Notes: generated by a model from the letters alone, not told the origin. Shown: positions 50,842-59,738, counted from the first letter of the stretch. The stretch: DNA of 64,000 nucleotides from DATAYA01 sp963754235 (GCA_963754235.1 CAVWFK010000008.1:1-64000); one strand, 5' to 3'. A program made the numbers and translations.

Positions 50842-52896
50842 TCACGGACCGGCGGCCCGATCCTGTGCGAGACCGACGGCGAGGCCCGTCGCGGTGCCGA
50901 GGACCACGCCGCTTCCCGCTCCGGCGTCGGGTACGGGGCGGCGTTGCAGGCGGGCCAGCGGCAGCGAGGCGGCCAGCCGCCTGAGCGTGGGGTCCGGCAC
51001 GGGGACGTCGCGCGTGGTCGTGACCATTCCATAGGCCCGCCCCACCCGCTGCGCCGTGACGCCGCCCAGCCAGAGCGGCGCCCGCGCGCCGGCAAGCGAG
51101 AGCCGGACGTCGGAGCGCCAGAGGCGCAGCACGAGCCGCTCGCCGGCCGGCAGGCCGGAGCCGGTGCGGATCAGCACCAGCGCCTCCGGCCGGCCGCTCT
51201 CCAGCCGCGGCAGCACGGGCAGGCTGGCGGGGTGCGCCTGCGGGGCAAGAAACTCGAGTGCCGAGCGCCACGTCCAGGACACCGGCGGCCGCCAGCCGCG
51301 CGCGGCGAGCGCCGCCGATAACGCGTCGAGTCCTCCGGCCCATTCCACGGTGAACGGCTGGCGATAGCTGCCGAGCAGGTCGAGCCGGCGCGCCGGCAGG
51401 TTGGCCCAGCCGCCCCGCCACCACTCCGCCAGCGCCATCGTGTGCATGGTCGGCGCCACGGCGTAGCGGTCCAGATCGGCCTGCTGCGTGGCCGCCACGG
51501 CAACGCCACCCACGAGCAGCAATGCCGCCAATGCGGATGCGAGCAGGCCGCGCGCGCGCAACCGGCGACCCGGTCGTGCCAGATTGGCGATGCCCAGCAG
51601 CGCCGCCCAGGCCAGCCCGAATGCCGCCGCGACCACCACCGTGGAGAGCCGGTCGGCTCCCAGGTAGAGGCGCGCGAAGGCGATCAGGCTGGCCAGCACG
51701 ACCGCCCCGGTGATCGCGCCAAGGCCGAGACGGCCCCCCCGCTCCTGGGCCACCAGCACGGCGAGAAAGACGTAGAAGGCGACCGCCACCGCCACGGAAG
51801 CGCCGGACAGCGCGCCGAAACCCGGCCCTGCCGCGATCCCTGCCGGATGCCGCAGCGCGACGCCGAATGCCACGGCGAAGGCGAGCGCGCCGGCAACCGC
51901 CGCGACGACGTACAGCGCCGGCGGCCAGGCCCGCCGCGCCGCGAGCCAGACCACCGCCACGGCCGCGACTACGAGCGTCACCCCGACGCCCCCGATTGCG
52001 AGTGCCGCCACCGCCATGCGGTCGGCCCATTCGACCCGCAAGGCCTGGAACATGTGCAGCGCCGCCCGGTCGGCCCGCACCAGCGGATCGCCGGCGAGCA
52101 GATCCTGCGTCGCCCCCACCAGCAGCCACAGGCTGCCGATCAGCACCGCCCCGAGCACCGCCAGTGCCCAGCCGCCGGTGCGGCCGGGGTCGATCAGGGC
52201 GCGCAACTCCCGTCGTGGCCAGGTGTTCCCCCCGGCCGCCCAGGCCCGGAGCGGCGCGTCGAGCCGGGCCGCGAGCCGACCGAGCCGGCGCACGACGCGA
52301 GGCGTCAGCCAGACCAGGAACGCCAGCAGCAGGAACACCGCGAACACCAGGGCTGCGAGCCGGCCGGCGACTGCGCCGAGCACGGTCAGCGACTCGCCGA
52401 TCAGCACGCCCATCACGACATGGGCCGGCGCCCACAGCAGCGCCGAGAGCACGTCCATCGAATAGAACCGCGCCGCCGACATCCGCGCGATGCCGGCGAC
52501 CAGCGGCACCACGGCCCGCACGCCGGGGGTGAACCGGGCGATCACGATCGCCTTGCCACCGTGACGGGCGAAGAACGCCTCGCCCACCGCGATCAGGCCG
52601 GGGTGACGCCGCAGCGGCCAGACCGAGGCGACGTGCTCCTTGTAGCGATGCCCCAGCCAGTACGGCAGCCCGTCGCCCACGATCGCCCCCACGGTCGTCG
52701 CCAGCAGCAGCGGCCAAAACCCGATCGCACCGGTAGGCACCAGCGCACCGAACGCCACGATGGCCGCGGTGCCGGGCACCAGGGCGCCGATGACGGGAAA
52801 GGATTCTGCGCCGGCCAACAGGAACGCGAGCGCATAGGCCAGGCCGGAGTGCGCGCTGGCGAAGGCGACAATCGCGTGGACCACGTGCGACATCAT
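50842..52896 (-). CDS. DedA-PAP2-LssY fusion membrane protein with degenerate PAP2 site
   Basis: A 684-residue protein in three parts. Residues 1-200 form a DedA/SNARE-associated domain (GDGLPYWLGHRYKEHVASVW; ARFTPGVRAVVPLVAGIARM). Residues 230-440 are a PAP2-like six-helix region in which the catalytic motifs read LRHPAG, ALSGAS and ARLYLGADRLSTVV, without the two His residues of PSGH and SRxxxxxHxxxD. The last 200 residues are an LssY-type C-terminal domain with SYRQPFTVEW and LPAGERLVLRLWRSDVRL. The DedA part may move lipids; the phosphatase part is probably inactive. Confidence 0.8.
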   Translation of the reverse strand: MMSHVVHAIVAFASAHSGLAYALAFLLAGAESFPVIGALVPGTAAIVAFGALVPTGAIGFWPLLLATTVGAIVGDGLPYWLGHRYKEHVASVWPLRRHPGLIAVGEAFFARHGGKAIVIARFTPGVRAVVPLVAGIARMSAARFYSMDVLSALLWAPAHVVMGVLIGESLTVLGAVAGRLAALVFAVFLLLAFLVWLTPRVVRRLGRLAARLDAPLRAWAAGGNTWPRRELRALIDPGRTGGWALAVLGAVLIGSLWLLVGATQDLLAGDPLVRADRAALHMFQALRVEWADRMAVAALAIGGVGVTLVVAAVAVVWLAARRAWPPALYVVAAVAGALAFAVAFGVALRHPAGIAAGPGFGALSGASVAVAVAFYVFLAVLVAQERGGRLGLGAITGAVVLASLIAFARLYLGADRLSTVVVAAAFGLAWAALLGIANLARPGRRLRARGLLASALAALLLVGGVAVAATQQADLDRYAVAPTMHTMALAEWWRGGWANLPARRLDLLGSYRQPFTVEWAGGLDALSAALAARGWRPPVSWTWRSALEFLAPQAHPASLPVLPRLESGRPEALVLIRTGSGLPAGERLVLRLWRSDVRLSLAGARAPLWLGGVTAQRVGRAYGMVTTTRDVPVPDPTLRRLAASLPLARLQRRPVPDAGAGSGVVLGTATGLAVGLAQDRAAGP

Positions 52897-53023
52897 CGGC
52901 GCGTCCTACTCGATCGACAGACGGGTCACACGCAACTCATGCCATTCTGATGACAGCACCATGACGACGCGATAAAGCGTCGCCGTCCGGCCGGGGCGCG
53001 CTCCGGCCGGAAGGGAGCGCCGC

Positions 53024-53650
53024 GTGTCAGGCTGGAACCAGCACCTATTCCTGCTCATCAACGCCGGGCCGCATCCGATCGTCTGGATCGTGGACGCGGC
53101 CTTGCTGATCGCCGGCAGTCCGGTGGTCGTCGCGCCGGCGCTCCTGATCGTGCTGTGGGTGTGGGGCCGGCCCGACCGGCGGGGCGGGCTGCTTGCGGTC
53201 GCGGGCGGAATGGTGATCGGGCTCTGCATCAACTTCGGGCTCGGGCTCATTTGGTTCGAGCCGCGGCCGTTCATGGTCGGGCTCGGGCACACGCTGCTCG
53301 CGCACGCACCGGACAATTCCTTCCCGAGCGATCACGTGACCTTCACCTGGGCGCTCGGCGCCGGGCTGATCGCGACCGGGGCGGCGCGGCGGACCGGAGT
53401 GGTTGTCTGCCTCTACGGTGTGTCCGTGGCCTGGGCGCGGGTGTTTCTGGGCGTGCATTTCCCGATCGACATGCTCGCCTCCGCCGGGGTCGGCGCCGTG
53501 AGCGGCGGGATTGCGGTCGCGACCCGCCCGTGGGTCGCAGTCACCGTGCTGCCGGTCGCGGATCGGCTATACGAGGGCACGGTCGCGATCCTGCACCTGC
53601 CGCCAGTGCTGGTTCCCCGCCAGGGCCGGCAACTCGGCCCGCCGGACTGA
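53024..53650 (+). CDS. PAP2-family undecaprenyl-diphosphatase-like phosphatase
   Basis: A 208-residue membrane phosphatase with about six helices and all three PAP2 motifs intact: FEPRPF, SFPSDHVTF and ARVFLGVHFPIDML, giving both catalytic His residues. It resembles BcrC-type undecaprenyl-pyrophosphate phosphatases of cell-wall lipid recycling. GTG start at 53024. It diverges from the gene for the PAP2-dead fusion protein, 127 bases away. Confidence 0.8.
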   Translation: MSGWNQHLFLLINAGPHPIVWIVDAALLIAGSPVVVAPALLIVLWVWGRPDRRGGLLAVAGGMVIGLCINFGLGLIWFEPRPFMVGLGHTLLAHAPDNSFPSDHVTFTWALGAGLIATGAARRTGVVVCLYGVSVAWARVFLGVHFPIDMLASAGVGAVSGGIAVATRPWVAVTVLPVADRLYEGTVAILHLPPVLVPRQGRQLGPPD

Positions 53651-53665
53651 TCACCGGACGACTGA

Positions 53666-55666
53666 TCACCGGGCGGCGACCGCCTCGGCTACCATCCGCT
53701 CGGCGAGCCGCCCGTGCGCCTCGGCCAGATGATCGAACCGGCGGCGGTAGGTGCCCAAGCCCATCGTAAGGGAGCGTAGCTCGATGATCAGATCGTGCAG
53801 CTCCGCCTGCGGCACCAGCGCCTCGACCTCGTCCCAGCCCTGCCAGCCGGGCTTCTCGGCATAGCCCAGGATCTGTCCGCGCCTGCCGGTCAGCAAGCGC
53901 TGCGCGGCCGGCGTGCAGTCGTTCGGCACTGCGACGCTCACATGGTCGATCGGCTCCAGCAGGACCGGGTCGGCCTTCGCCAAGGCCTCCTGCATTCCCA
54001 TCCGGGTCGCGGTCTTGAACGCCATGTCGGAGCTGTCCACCGAGTGGAAGGTGCCGTCCACCAGCGTCACCGACACATCGACGACCGGATACCCGAGCGG
54101 ACCCTTGCGCGTCGCGTCCTCGGCCGCCTCGCCGACCGCGGGGATGTACTGCCGCGGCACCGCGCCGCCCACGATGCGATCGGTGAACTGAAACCCCTCG
54201 CCGCGCCCGCGCGGCCCGATATCGAGCTTCACGTCCGCAAACTGGCCGTGGCCGCCGGTCTGGCGCTTGAGCCGCGCGTGCTGATGCACCGCGCGGCGGA
54301 TCGTCTCCTTGAACCCCACCTTGGGCCGCGTCGCCGAGAGCTTGAGGCCCCAGCCGCGCCCCAGCCGCTCGATCGCCGCCTTGAGGTGAATCTCGCCCTG
54401 GCCGCACAGCACCGTCTCGCCGGTCTCGGCCTCGTGACGCACCGTGAGCGCCGGGTCCTCCTCGATCAGCTTGGCGAGGGCGCCGGAGAGCTTCACGTCG
54501 TCCTTGCGGTCCTCGGTCGCGATCGAGAGCGCATAGACCGGCTCGGGCGCGGCCGGGAAGGGCAGCCGCTCGGCCTGGCCGGAGGGGCTGAGCGTGTCGC
54601 CGGTCGCTGCCTGCGCGAGCCGTGCGAGCGCCACCACCTCGCCAGTCTCGGCCTCCGCGACCTTGGCCGGCTCGGCGTTCGCCATCTTGTAGATGCCGCC
54701 GAGCCGCTCGCCGTTCAGTGTCGCTCCATCGTGGATCGGGCCGCGCCAGATGCGGGCATAGGAGAGCTTGCCGGTATGGCCGGCGTGCTGGGTCTTGAAC
54801 ACCTGGGCCAGCGGCTCGCCGCCGGGGGAGACGCCACGCGCCGCCGCGGTCTCGCGCGGGTCGGGCGCGTCGTGGCGCAGCGCCTTCCACAGCCGGCGAA
54901 CGCCGTGATCGTGCTCGGCCGAGCCGAGCAGCACGCCCACCAGCACGCCGGCCGCCTGATCCTTGTGGAGCTGGCGATAGATCTCCTCCGAGGTCGGCTT
55001 GACGTCCTCAAGCACCTTCTCCAGCAGCACGTCGTCGTGATCGGCCAGCACCTCCATCAGCGCCGCCATTGCCTCGCGCTCGCGGTCCTGCATGTCCGAG
55101 GGAAGCTGGATCAGCTCGGACGGCTGTCCGGGGCGATAGCGGTAGGCGCGCTCGCTCACCACATCGACGTAGCCGGTGACGCGCTCGCCTTCGCGGATCG
55201 GCGTCTGACGCAGCACCAGCGGCCGCGTGGCGTAGGCCTGGAGTGCGGCCAACGTATCGCGAACGTGACCATCCCCGATCGTATCGACCTTGTTGACGAA
55301 CAACAGGTACGGGACGGCGCGCTCCTCGATCGCCTTCAGCACCGGCGCCACGGCGCGGGCGCGCGACGGGGCCGCCTCGCACACCACGACCGCGATATCG
55401 GCGATGGCGAGCGCGCCTTCGGTTTCGTGGGCGAACTCGACCGAGCCGGGGCAGTCCAGGATCGCCCAGGCCTCGCCGAGGAAGCCGCAATGGCCAAGGC
55501 GGATTTCGGTGCCCATGCTGCGGCTGCGCGGATCGGCGCGGCGCAGGCTGGCGCCACCGGCCAGCATCAGCGCCTCGAACAGGGTGGACTTGCCGCTGCC
55601 GTAGGGACCGACCAGGGCGACCGCACGCGGGCCGCGCACACTGCCGTTGGGTTTTGGTTCCGCCAT
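53666..55666 (-). CDS. EF-G-like translational GTPase with altered G3 motif
   Basis: A 666-residue protein with all EF-G domains: G1 GPYGSGKSTLFEALM, G4 NKVDT, domain II, and C-terminal domain IV/V (GGHGQFADVKLDIGPRGRGE; GYPVVDVSVTLVDGTFHSVD; GRRGQILGYAEKPGW). The G3 motif, normally DTPGH, is DCPGS, so the catalytic His is missing; G1 is also unusual. This matches the divergent second EF-G class of Rhodospirillales. It is unlikely to be the main elongation factor, because the str operon genes are absent. Role unknown; ribosome recycling or stress function is possible. Confidence 0.85.
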   Translation of the reverse strand: MAEPKPNGSVRGPRAVALVGPYGSGKSTLFEALMLAGGASLRRADPRSRSMGTEIRLGHCGFLGEAWAILDCPGSVEFAHETEGALAIADIAVVVCEAAPSRARAVAPVLKAIEERAVPYLLFVNKVDTIGDGHVRDTLAALQAYATRPLVLRQTPIREGERVTGYVDVVSERAYRYRPGQPSELIQLPSDMQDREREAMAALMEVLADHDDVLLEKVLEDVKPTSEEIYRQLHKDQAAGVLVGVLLGSAEHDHGVRRLWKALRHDAPDPRETAAARGVSPGGEPLAQVFKTQHAGHTGKLSYARIWRGPIHDGATLNGERLGGIYKMANAEPAKVAEAETGEVVALARLAQAATGDTLSPSGQAERLPFPAAPEPVYALSIATEDRKDDVKLSGALAKLIEEDPALTVRHEAETGETVLCGQGEIHLKAAIERLGRGWGLKLSATRPKVGFKETIRRAVHQHARLKRQTGGHGQFADVKLDIGPRGRGEGFQFTDRIVGGAVPRQYIPAVGEAAEDATRKGPLGYPVVDVSVTLVDGTFHSVDSSDMAFKTATRMGMQEALAKADPVLLEPIDHVSVAVPNDCTPAAQRLLTGRRGQILGYAEKPGWQGWDEVEALVPQAELHDLIIELRSLTMGLGTYRRRFDHLAEAHGRLAERMVAEAVAAR

Positions 55667-56163
55667 GCGCCTGCCCTCCCTGGCCCGACTTCGCTTTCGC
55701 GGACTGTAACCAAGTTGGGGGGCTTGGCGAGTTGCCGGATCGGTGGCGAACCTGACGGGCCGAAGAGCAGGGCCGGATCAGGGTCGTGGCAGACCGCCAA
55801 CAGGGCCGGATCAGGCTCGTTTTCGGCCTGAGAACAGGGCTGGATCAGGGTTTCCGCTCCTGCGAACAGGGTTTTTTATCAAAGATCAGGCTCGCCGCGG
55901 CTCGTGTCGTGGTCCTGGGCCTCGCCGCCGGCTTGCGCGCCAGTCGCACAGTCTCTCCCCCGTCACCGTGGCCCTCCGAGCGTGGTTGGCAGCTCGGCAT
56001 TCGGAACTCACGTCAGCCCTGCATCGCCGGTACGGCTCCGCCCGCAATTCCGACATGGATTTCTAACAGGACACGCCGAGAATTGTCAACGAAATTAACG
56101 TAACTTTTCTCTCCCCGGGCCCTCTCCCCCGCAAGCTGGCGGAGAGGGAAAGCACCGATCGGG
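55667..56163. repeat. intergenic region with a second GATCCGGCCCTGTTC array
   Basis: On the minus strand, CCTGATCCGGCCCTGCTC (55765-55782), CCTGATCCGGCCCTGTT (55799-55815) and CCTGATCCAGCCCTGTTC (55832-55849) are followed by a degenerate unit with a poly-A/T insert at about 55864-55892. The order and spacers match the array at 17570-17700. The remainder to 56163 shows no supported gene; an AT-rich patch near 56080-56110 may hold a promoter. Confidence 0.6.
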
Positions 56164-56361
56164 TCAGGAGCGGGTGGCGGCTTTGTGCGCGTGGTGGCTG
56201 TCGCGCTCGCCGCCGCCGCCGGAGACCCGGCTGCGGTTGGGGTTGGTGGGCGTGCCCGGCGTCGTCTCGGACCGCCTCGGTGCGGCCGGCTTGGTCGCGT
56301 CCTGCTTGCTGCTGCCGGGGCCGCCGTGAAAACGGTCCGCGGCATCGGTCTTGCGGCTCAT
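56164..56361 (-). CDS. small disordered hydrophilic protein
   Basis: A 65-residue protein, MSRKTDAADRFHGGPGSSKQ then DATKPAAPRRSETTPGTPTN, rich in Gly, Ser, Pro, Thr and Arg, with no predicted fold and a His/Arg-rich end. It follows the 60-residue gene upstream by two bases, forming a pair of small intrinsically disordered proteins. No known domain. Confidence 0.5.
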   Translation of the reverse strand: MSRKTDAADRFHGGPGSSKQDATKPAAPRRSETTPGTPTNPNRSRVSGGGGERDSHHAHKAATRS

Positions 56362-56363
56362 AT

Positions 56364-56546
56364 TTAGCGGTCCTGCTGATAGCCGGTGTTCGTGGTGTTC
56401 TCGCGGATCGTGCCCTGCTGGCCCTGCTTTGGGTCGGGCACGCCTCGGCTCTTCGGATCGGGCCGGTCGGCGTCCGATTTTGCGGGCTCGCCCGGCCCCT
56501 TGTCGCTGCGGTTGGCCGGCGGCACCGGCGGCGGATGCGATGGCAT
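56364..56546 (-). CDS. small disordered hydrophilic protein
   Basis: A 60-residue protein. Pro-rich start MPSHPPPVPPANRSDKGPGE and a polar end QGQQGTIRENTTNTGYQQDR. The C-terminal Q-G..I.ENTTN.GYQQDR motif recurs in short alphaproteobacterial proteins of unknown function. A strong AGGAGGTG site precedes the ATG at 56546. Probably co-transcribed with the next small gene; a stress or protectant role is only a guess. Confidence 0.6.
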   Translation of the reverse strand: MPSHPPPVPPANRSDKGPGEPAKSDADRPDPKSRGVPDPKQGQQGTIRENTTNTGYQQDR

Positions 56547-56700
56547 AGGCACCTCCTGCGGATACCCGTCCAACGGGTTGTCCAGGTGCCGGTTGCGGGT
56601 CAGTCGTCGCAAGCCTGCTCGCGCCGGTGCGCACCCGCGGCACTGGTGTCGGTCTGGAACGAGGCGACCTCGACGGCCGCGTTGACGGAGACGCCGTGCG

Positions 56701-57675
56701 TCAGAGCCCGCGTTCGGCGCGCGTCGCGTCCAGATCGTCCTCAACGAAGGCCCGCACCAGGTCGATCAGCGGCTCGTGCGCCGAGAAGCCAAGCGTGCGC
56801 GCGTGCATCGCCTCGAACGCGGCGGGCCAGCCGCCGACGATCTTCGCGATCGTCTCGTCGGGCGCGCGGCGCACCAGGGCCACGGCACCCGGCCTCACCT
56901 GATCGAGCGCCTGCAACATGTGCGCGACCGTGACGCTGATGCCGGGCGGGTTGACGCCGCGGTCGAGATGCAGGGCCGCGGTGTCCATCGCGGCCGCGTG
57001 CAGCAGCCACTCGACGGCGTGCCGCGGGCTCGCGATCCAGACCGCGAAATCATCGCCCACCGGCAGCTCGGCGGGCAGGCCGAGCAGCGGCTCGCGGATG
57101 ATGCTGGAGACGAAGCTGCTCGCCGCCTTGTTCGGCCGGCCGGGGCGAACCACGACCGTCGGCAGCCGGATCGAGACCACGTCGAGCATCCCGCGCCGGC
57201 TTGCATCCGCCAGCAGCAATTCGGCCGCCGCCTTCTGCGCGCCATAGCTGTTCGCCGGCACCTGCCGCGCATCGTCGGGCAGCACCGCGTTCTGCCCGCC
57301 GGAGAAGCTGGCGATGGAACTCGTGAACACCACCCGCGGCGGACGGGCGAGCGGGCGGCAGGCGGCGACCACCGCCTCGGTGCCGTGAAAATTGACCCGC
57401 CAGCCGAGATCGTAGTCGGCCTCGGCCGCGGCGCTGACCACGGCGGCGAGGTGGAAGACGATTTCGGTGCCCGGCGGGATCGCCTCGGCCGGCAAGGCGG
57501 CCAGATCGCCGGCGATGGTGCGGATCGGGAAGGCCGCGCGCGGCGCCGGGGGTGCTGTAAGGTCGAACAGGGTCAGGCCGGAGACCGGCGCCTCGCCCAG
57601 GCGGCCCTCCTTCGCCAGCCGCTCCGCGATCCGCCGACCGAGGAACCCGCCGGCACCCAAGATGCTGATCTGCAT
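56701..57675 (-). CDS. NAD-dependent extended SDR (D-erythronate dehydrogenase-like)
   Basis: A 324-residue SDR: nucleotide loop ILGAGGFLGRRIAERLAKEG, substrate-site Ser in VVFTSSIASFSGG and the catalytic YGAQK (Tyr, Lys). HLAAVVSAAAEADYDLGWRV NF-type motifs match the DenD group, which oxidises D-erythronate. Start ATG 57675 follows GGGAGAATAGC. No other erythronate pathway genes are adjacent, so the substrate is tentative. Confidence 0.75.
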   Translation of the reverse strand: MQISILGAGGFLGRRIAERLAKEGRLGEAPVSGLTLFDLTAPPAPRAAFPIRTIAGDLAALPAEAIPPGTEIVFHLAAVVSAAAEADYDLGWRVNFHGTEAVVAACRPLARPPRVVFTSSIASFSGGQNAVLPDDARQVPANSYGAQKAAAELLLADASRRGMLDVVSIRLPTVVVRPGRPNKAASSFVSSIIREPLLGLPAELPVGDDFAVWIASPRHAVEWLLHAAAMDTAALHLDRGVNPPGISVTVAHMLQALDQVRPGAVALVRRAPDETIAKIVGGWPAAFEAMHARTLGFSAHEPLIDLVRAFVEDDLDATRAERGL

Positions 57676-57890
57676 GCTATTCTCCCGCCGTCCGCGACGA
57701 TCCGACGGGCCGCGACGGCCGGCGCCGGCACGGTCTGGCGTTCTGTCATTCCCCGACGGGATCGGCAAGCGCACCGCGCCGCACCGCAGGTGCGTGTGTG
57801 ACAGAATCGTTACAGCTCAGGGTATTTTACCGCGGCTCACGAATCGTTCAATTCGGTTCCGAGCGATTTTGATTGTAGATTGATGGCTGC

Positions 57891-57941
57891 GCGGTGACCC
57901 GCTTACCGCGTGTCTTACGCGGTGACCCCCGTACCGCCTGT
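57891..57941 (+). repeat. direct repeat in the promoter region of the second repeat protein
   Basis: GCGGTGACCCGCTTACCGCG (57891-) and GCGGTGACCCCCGTACCGCC (57919-) are imperfect copies 28 bases apart, a period near the helical repeat multiple. They lie 45-95 bases before the start at 57985 and could be a tandem regulator-binding site. Confidence 0.4.
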
Positions 57942-57984
57942 ACAATCGCCTTCCCACCACCCGCAATTTTGAGGAGCAGCTCCC

Positions 57985-59179
57985 ATGGCGAACGCTGTAA
58001 GCGTGCTTGGCGGAAATGGGCAGGTGTTTACCCTGCCGTTCTGCCCCACCGCGAACGCGGCCCTGGGTCAGAACTTAGCCAACGCGATCACGAATCTGGT
58101 CCTCAACGGCACCGCAATTCCGTTCAACAACAGCGGCCAGACCGGCGGCACGATCCCCACGGTTCCCGCCGGCCATATCGGCGAGCTGGTCCAGATCACT
58201 TCGGGGTTGGTCAACCTAGTGCCGACGCCGGCCTACACGGCGATTGTGGTGACGGCTCCAAGCTCCACGATCCTCGGGGGTGGGGCTGCTAACGAATCCG
58301 TGATCTCCGGCCAGGGCAACCTCAGCTTCTCCGCGATGGGCGGCTCCGGCAGTGTGGCCGCAGGCGGGGGCAACAATCTGCTGAACACGTCGCAGTTCCA
58401 GTCGGGCGACTGGACGTTCACGACCGGCTGCGGGAATGACACGATCAACGCCGTCTCCGGCAACAACTCGGTGGCACCCGGCGGCGGCAACAACTCGATC
58501 TTCCTCGGCAGCGGCAACGATACCGTCACGTCGGTCGGCAACGATGATCACCGCCACTACCGGCAATGCGACGATCAGCGCCAGCGGCACCGCGAGCGCC
58601 TTCATCCACGGCGGCATCAGCCACCTCACCTTCTTCAACAGCAGCTCCAACGACAGCACGATCACGGGCGGGCTGGGCAGCATCTCCGTTTTCGGCGGCC
58701 CTGGCGGCGGCCTCTATCAAGGCGGCCTGGGCGGCAACAACTTCATCCAGGGCGGCAACAACGCCACCACGATCATCGGCGGCGGTTCGGGCGACACGCT
58801 CCAGGCGTTCGGGGGTGCGGGCACGTCGATCGCGGCCGGCATCGGCAACGAGACGCTGTCGGGCGTATTCTCGCAGGGCAATGACACGCTGACCGCCGGC
58901 ACCGGCAACGGCGAGATGAGCGGCGGCACCGGAGCCGACCTCTACGAGTTCATCAATGGCCATGCCGGCGGCGATGACGTCATCACCAACTTCATGGCTC
59001 CCAAGGGCGATCTGGTCGATCTTGACGGCTATGCCGCGAACCAGGTCGACGTCGCACTCGCCAACGCCACGGTCGTCGGCGGCTCGAACCCCTCGACCAC
59101 CATCATGCTGTCCGACAGCACCCGCATCACCTTCCAGGGCGTGAACGACCTGACGAAGTCGGACTTCACCAACTCGTAG
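57985..59179 (+). CDS. repeat-rich RTX-like protein, frameshifted
   Basis: About 398 residues over two frames. The first starts MANAVSVLGGNGQVFTLPFC and enters Gly/Asn repeats (GGGNNSIFLGSGNDTVTSVG) before breaking at about 58541-58548. The next frame resumes ITATTGNATISASGTASAFI and ends GADLYEFINGHAGGDDVITN then DLDGYAANQVDVALANA. The C-terminus is homologous to that of the 8297-9613 protein (GADLYGFING). Repeat character continues unbroken through the shift, so a one- or two-base indel is the likely cause. A GAGGAGCAG ribosome-binding site and a terminator frame the gene. Confidence 0.7.
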
Positions 59180-59200
59180 TAGTCACCGTTCGCGGCACGC

Positions 59201-59232
59201 GGCGCATCCGGGCAACCGGATGCGCCGTTTTT
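59201..59232 (+). terminator. rho-independent terminator of the repeat-protein gene
   Basis: A perfect 11-base-pair stem, GGCGCATCCGG / CCGGATGCGCC with loop GCAA, is followed by GTTTTTG. It lies 22 bases after the stop codon at 59179. Confidence 0.85.
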
Positions 59233-59287
59233 GTGATGCCCACGGTGCATGGCGAGCGGGCTGATGGCGTGCGCCAGCTTTCCCGAC

Positions 59288-59329
59288 TGTCAAGTGCCGC
59301 TTGACAAACGCGGGGCCGGCGACTAAAGT
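59288..59329 (+). promoter_or_regulatory. higBA promoter with overlapping operator
   Basis: TTGACA (59301-59306), a 17-base spacer and TAAAGT (59324-59329) form a near-consensus sigma70 promoter. A perfect inverted repeat TGTCAAG-TGCCG-CTTGACA (59288-59306) covers the -35 box, the right position for HigA autorepression. Confidence 0.7.
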
Positions 59330-59449
59330 GCTCAGTGTTTCTAAAAGAACCGTCGGTGGAGCCTGGCCTGTAACGGAGCCGGAGGCGGCGGTGCCGAAGC
59401 GGGTCGAAGCAGAGTTTTACGATCTGCGCTTTATTGAAGGAGAAGTGTA

Positions 59450-59485
59450 ATGAAGATACTCAGTGATCCGGTCCTTCCGGAATAG
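59450..59485 (+). CDS. eleven-codon leader overlapping higB
   Basis: ATG 59450 sits at ideal distance from AAGGAG and encodes MKILSDPVLPE before TAG at 59483-59485. The higB GTG at 59463 lies inside it in another frame. Ribosomes would initiate here more readily than at higB, so it may couple or damp toxin synthesis. No peptide function is claimed. Confidence 0.4.
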   Translation: MKILSDPVLPE

Positions 59486-59738
59486 GAGTTTGAAACGGTT
59501 CTGGAACGATGGTGACGGATCGAAGATCAGTCAGGACCTCCTGGACCGGTTGAAGGTGAAGCTGGAAGCAATCCACGGGGCGCAGAGCTTGGAGGAGCTG
59601 AAGGTCCCCGGCTTCGACTTTCACCGGCTGCACGGCAAGCCGGTGCGCTGCACGATACACGTTAACGGCCCGTGGTGCGTAACGTTCGAGTGGGATGGCC
59701 GAGACGCCGTCCGCGTTGATTTGGAGCAGTATCACTAG
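59463..59738 (+). CDS. higB: HigB-like (RelE/ParE-fold) toxin
   Basis: A 91-residue toxin. MIRSFRNRSLKRFWNDGDGS is the classic HigB opening; HRLHGKPVRCTIHVNGPWCV and FEWDGRDAVRVDLEQYH complete the RelE-like sheet. It is a ribosome-dependent mRNA endonuclease in this family. Toxin-first order with HigA 82 bases downstream. GTG start inside an eleven-codon leader ORF. Confidence 0.88.
   Translation: MIRSFRNRSLKRFWNDGDGSKISQDLLDRLKVKLEAIHGAQSLEELKVPGFDFHRLHGKPVRCTIHVNGPWCVTFEWDGRDAVRVDLEQYH

Noticed and set aside
53795..55831. A 678-codon plus-strand open frame
   Set aside because: It is exactly antisense to the EF-G-like gene, with no recognisable motif.
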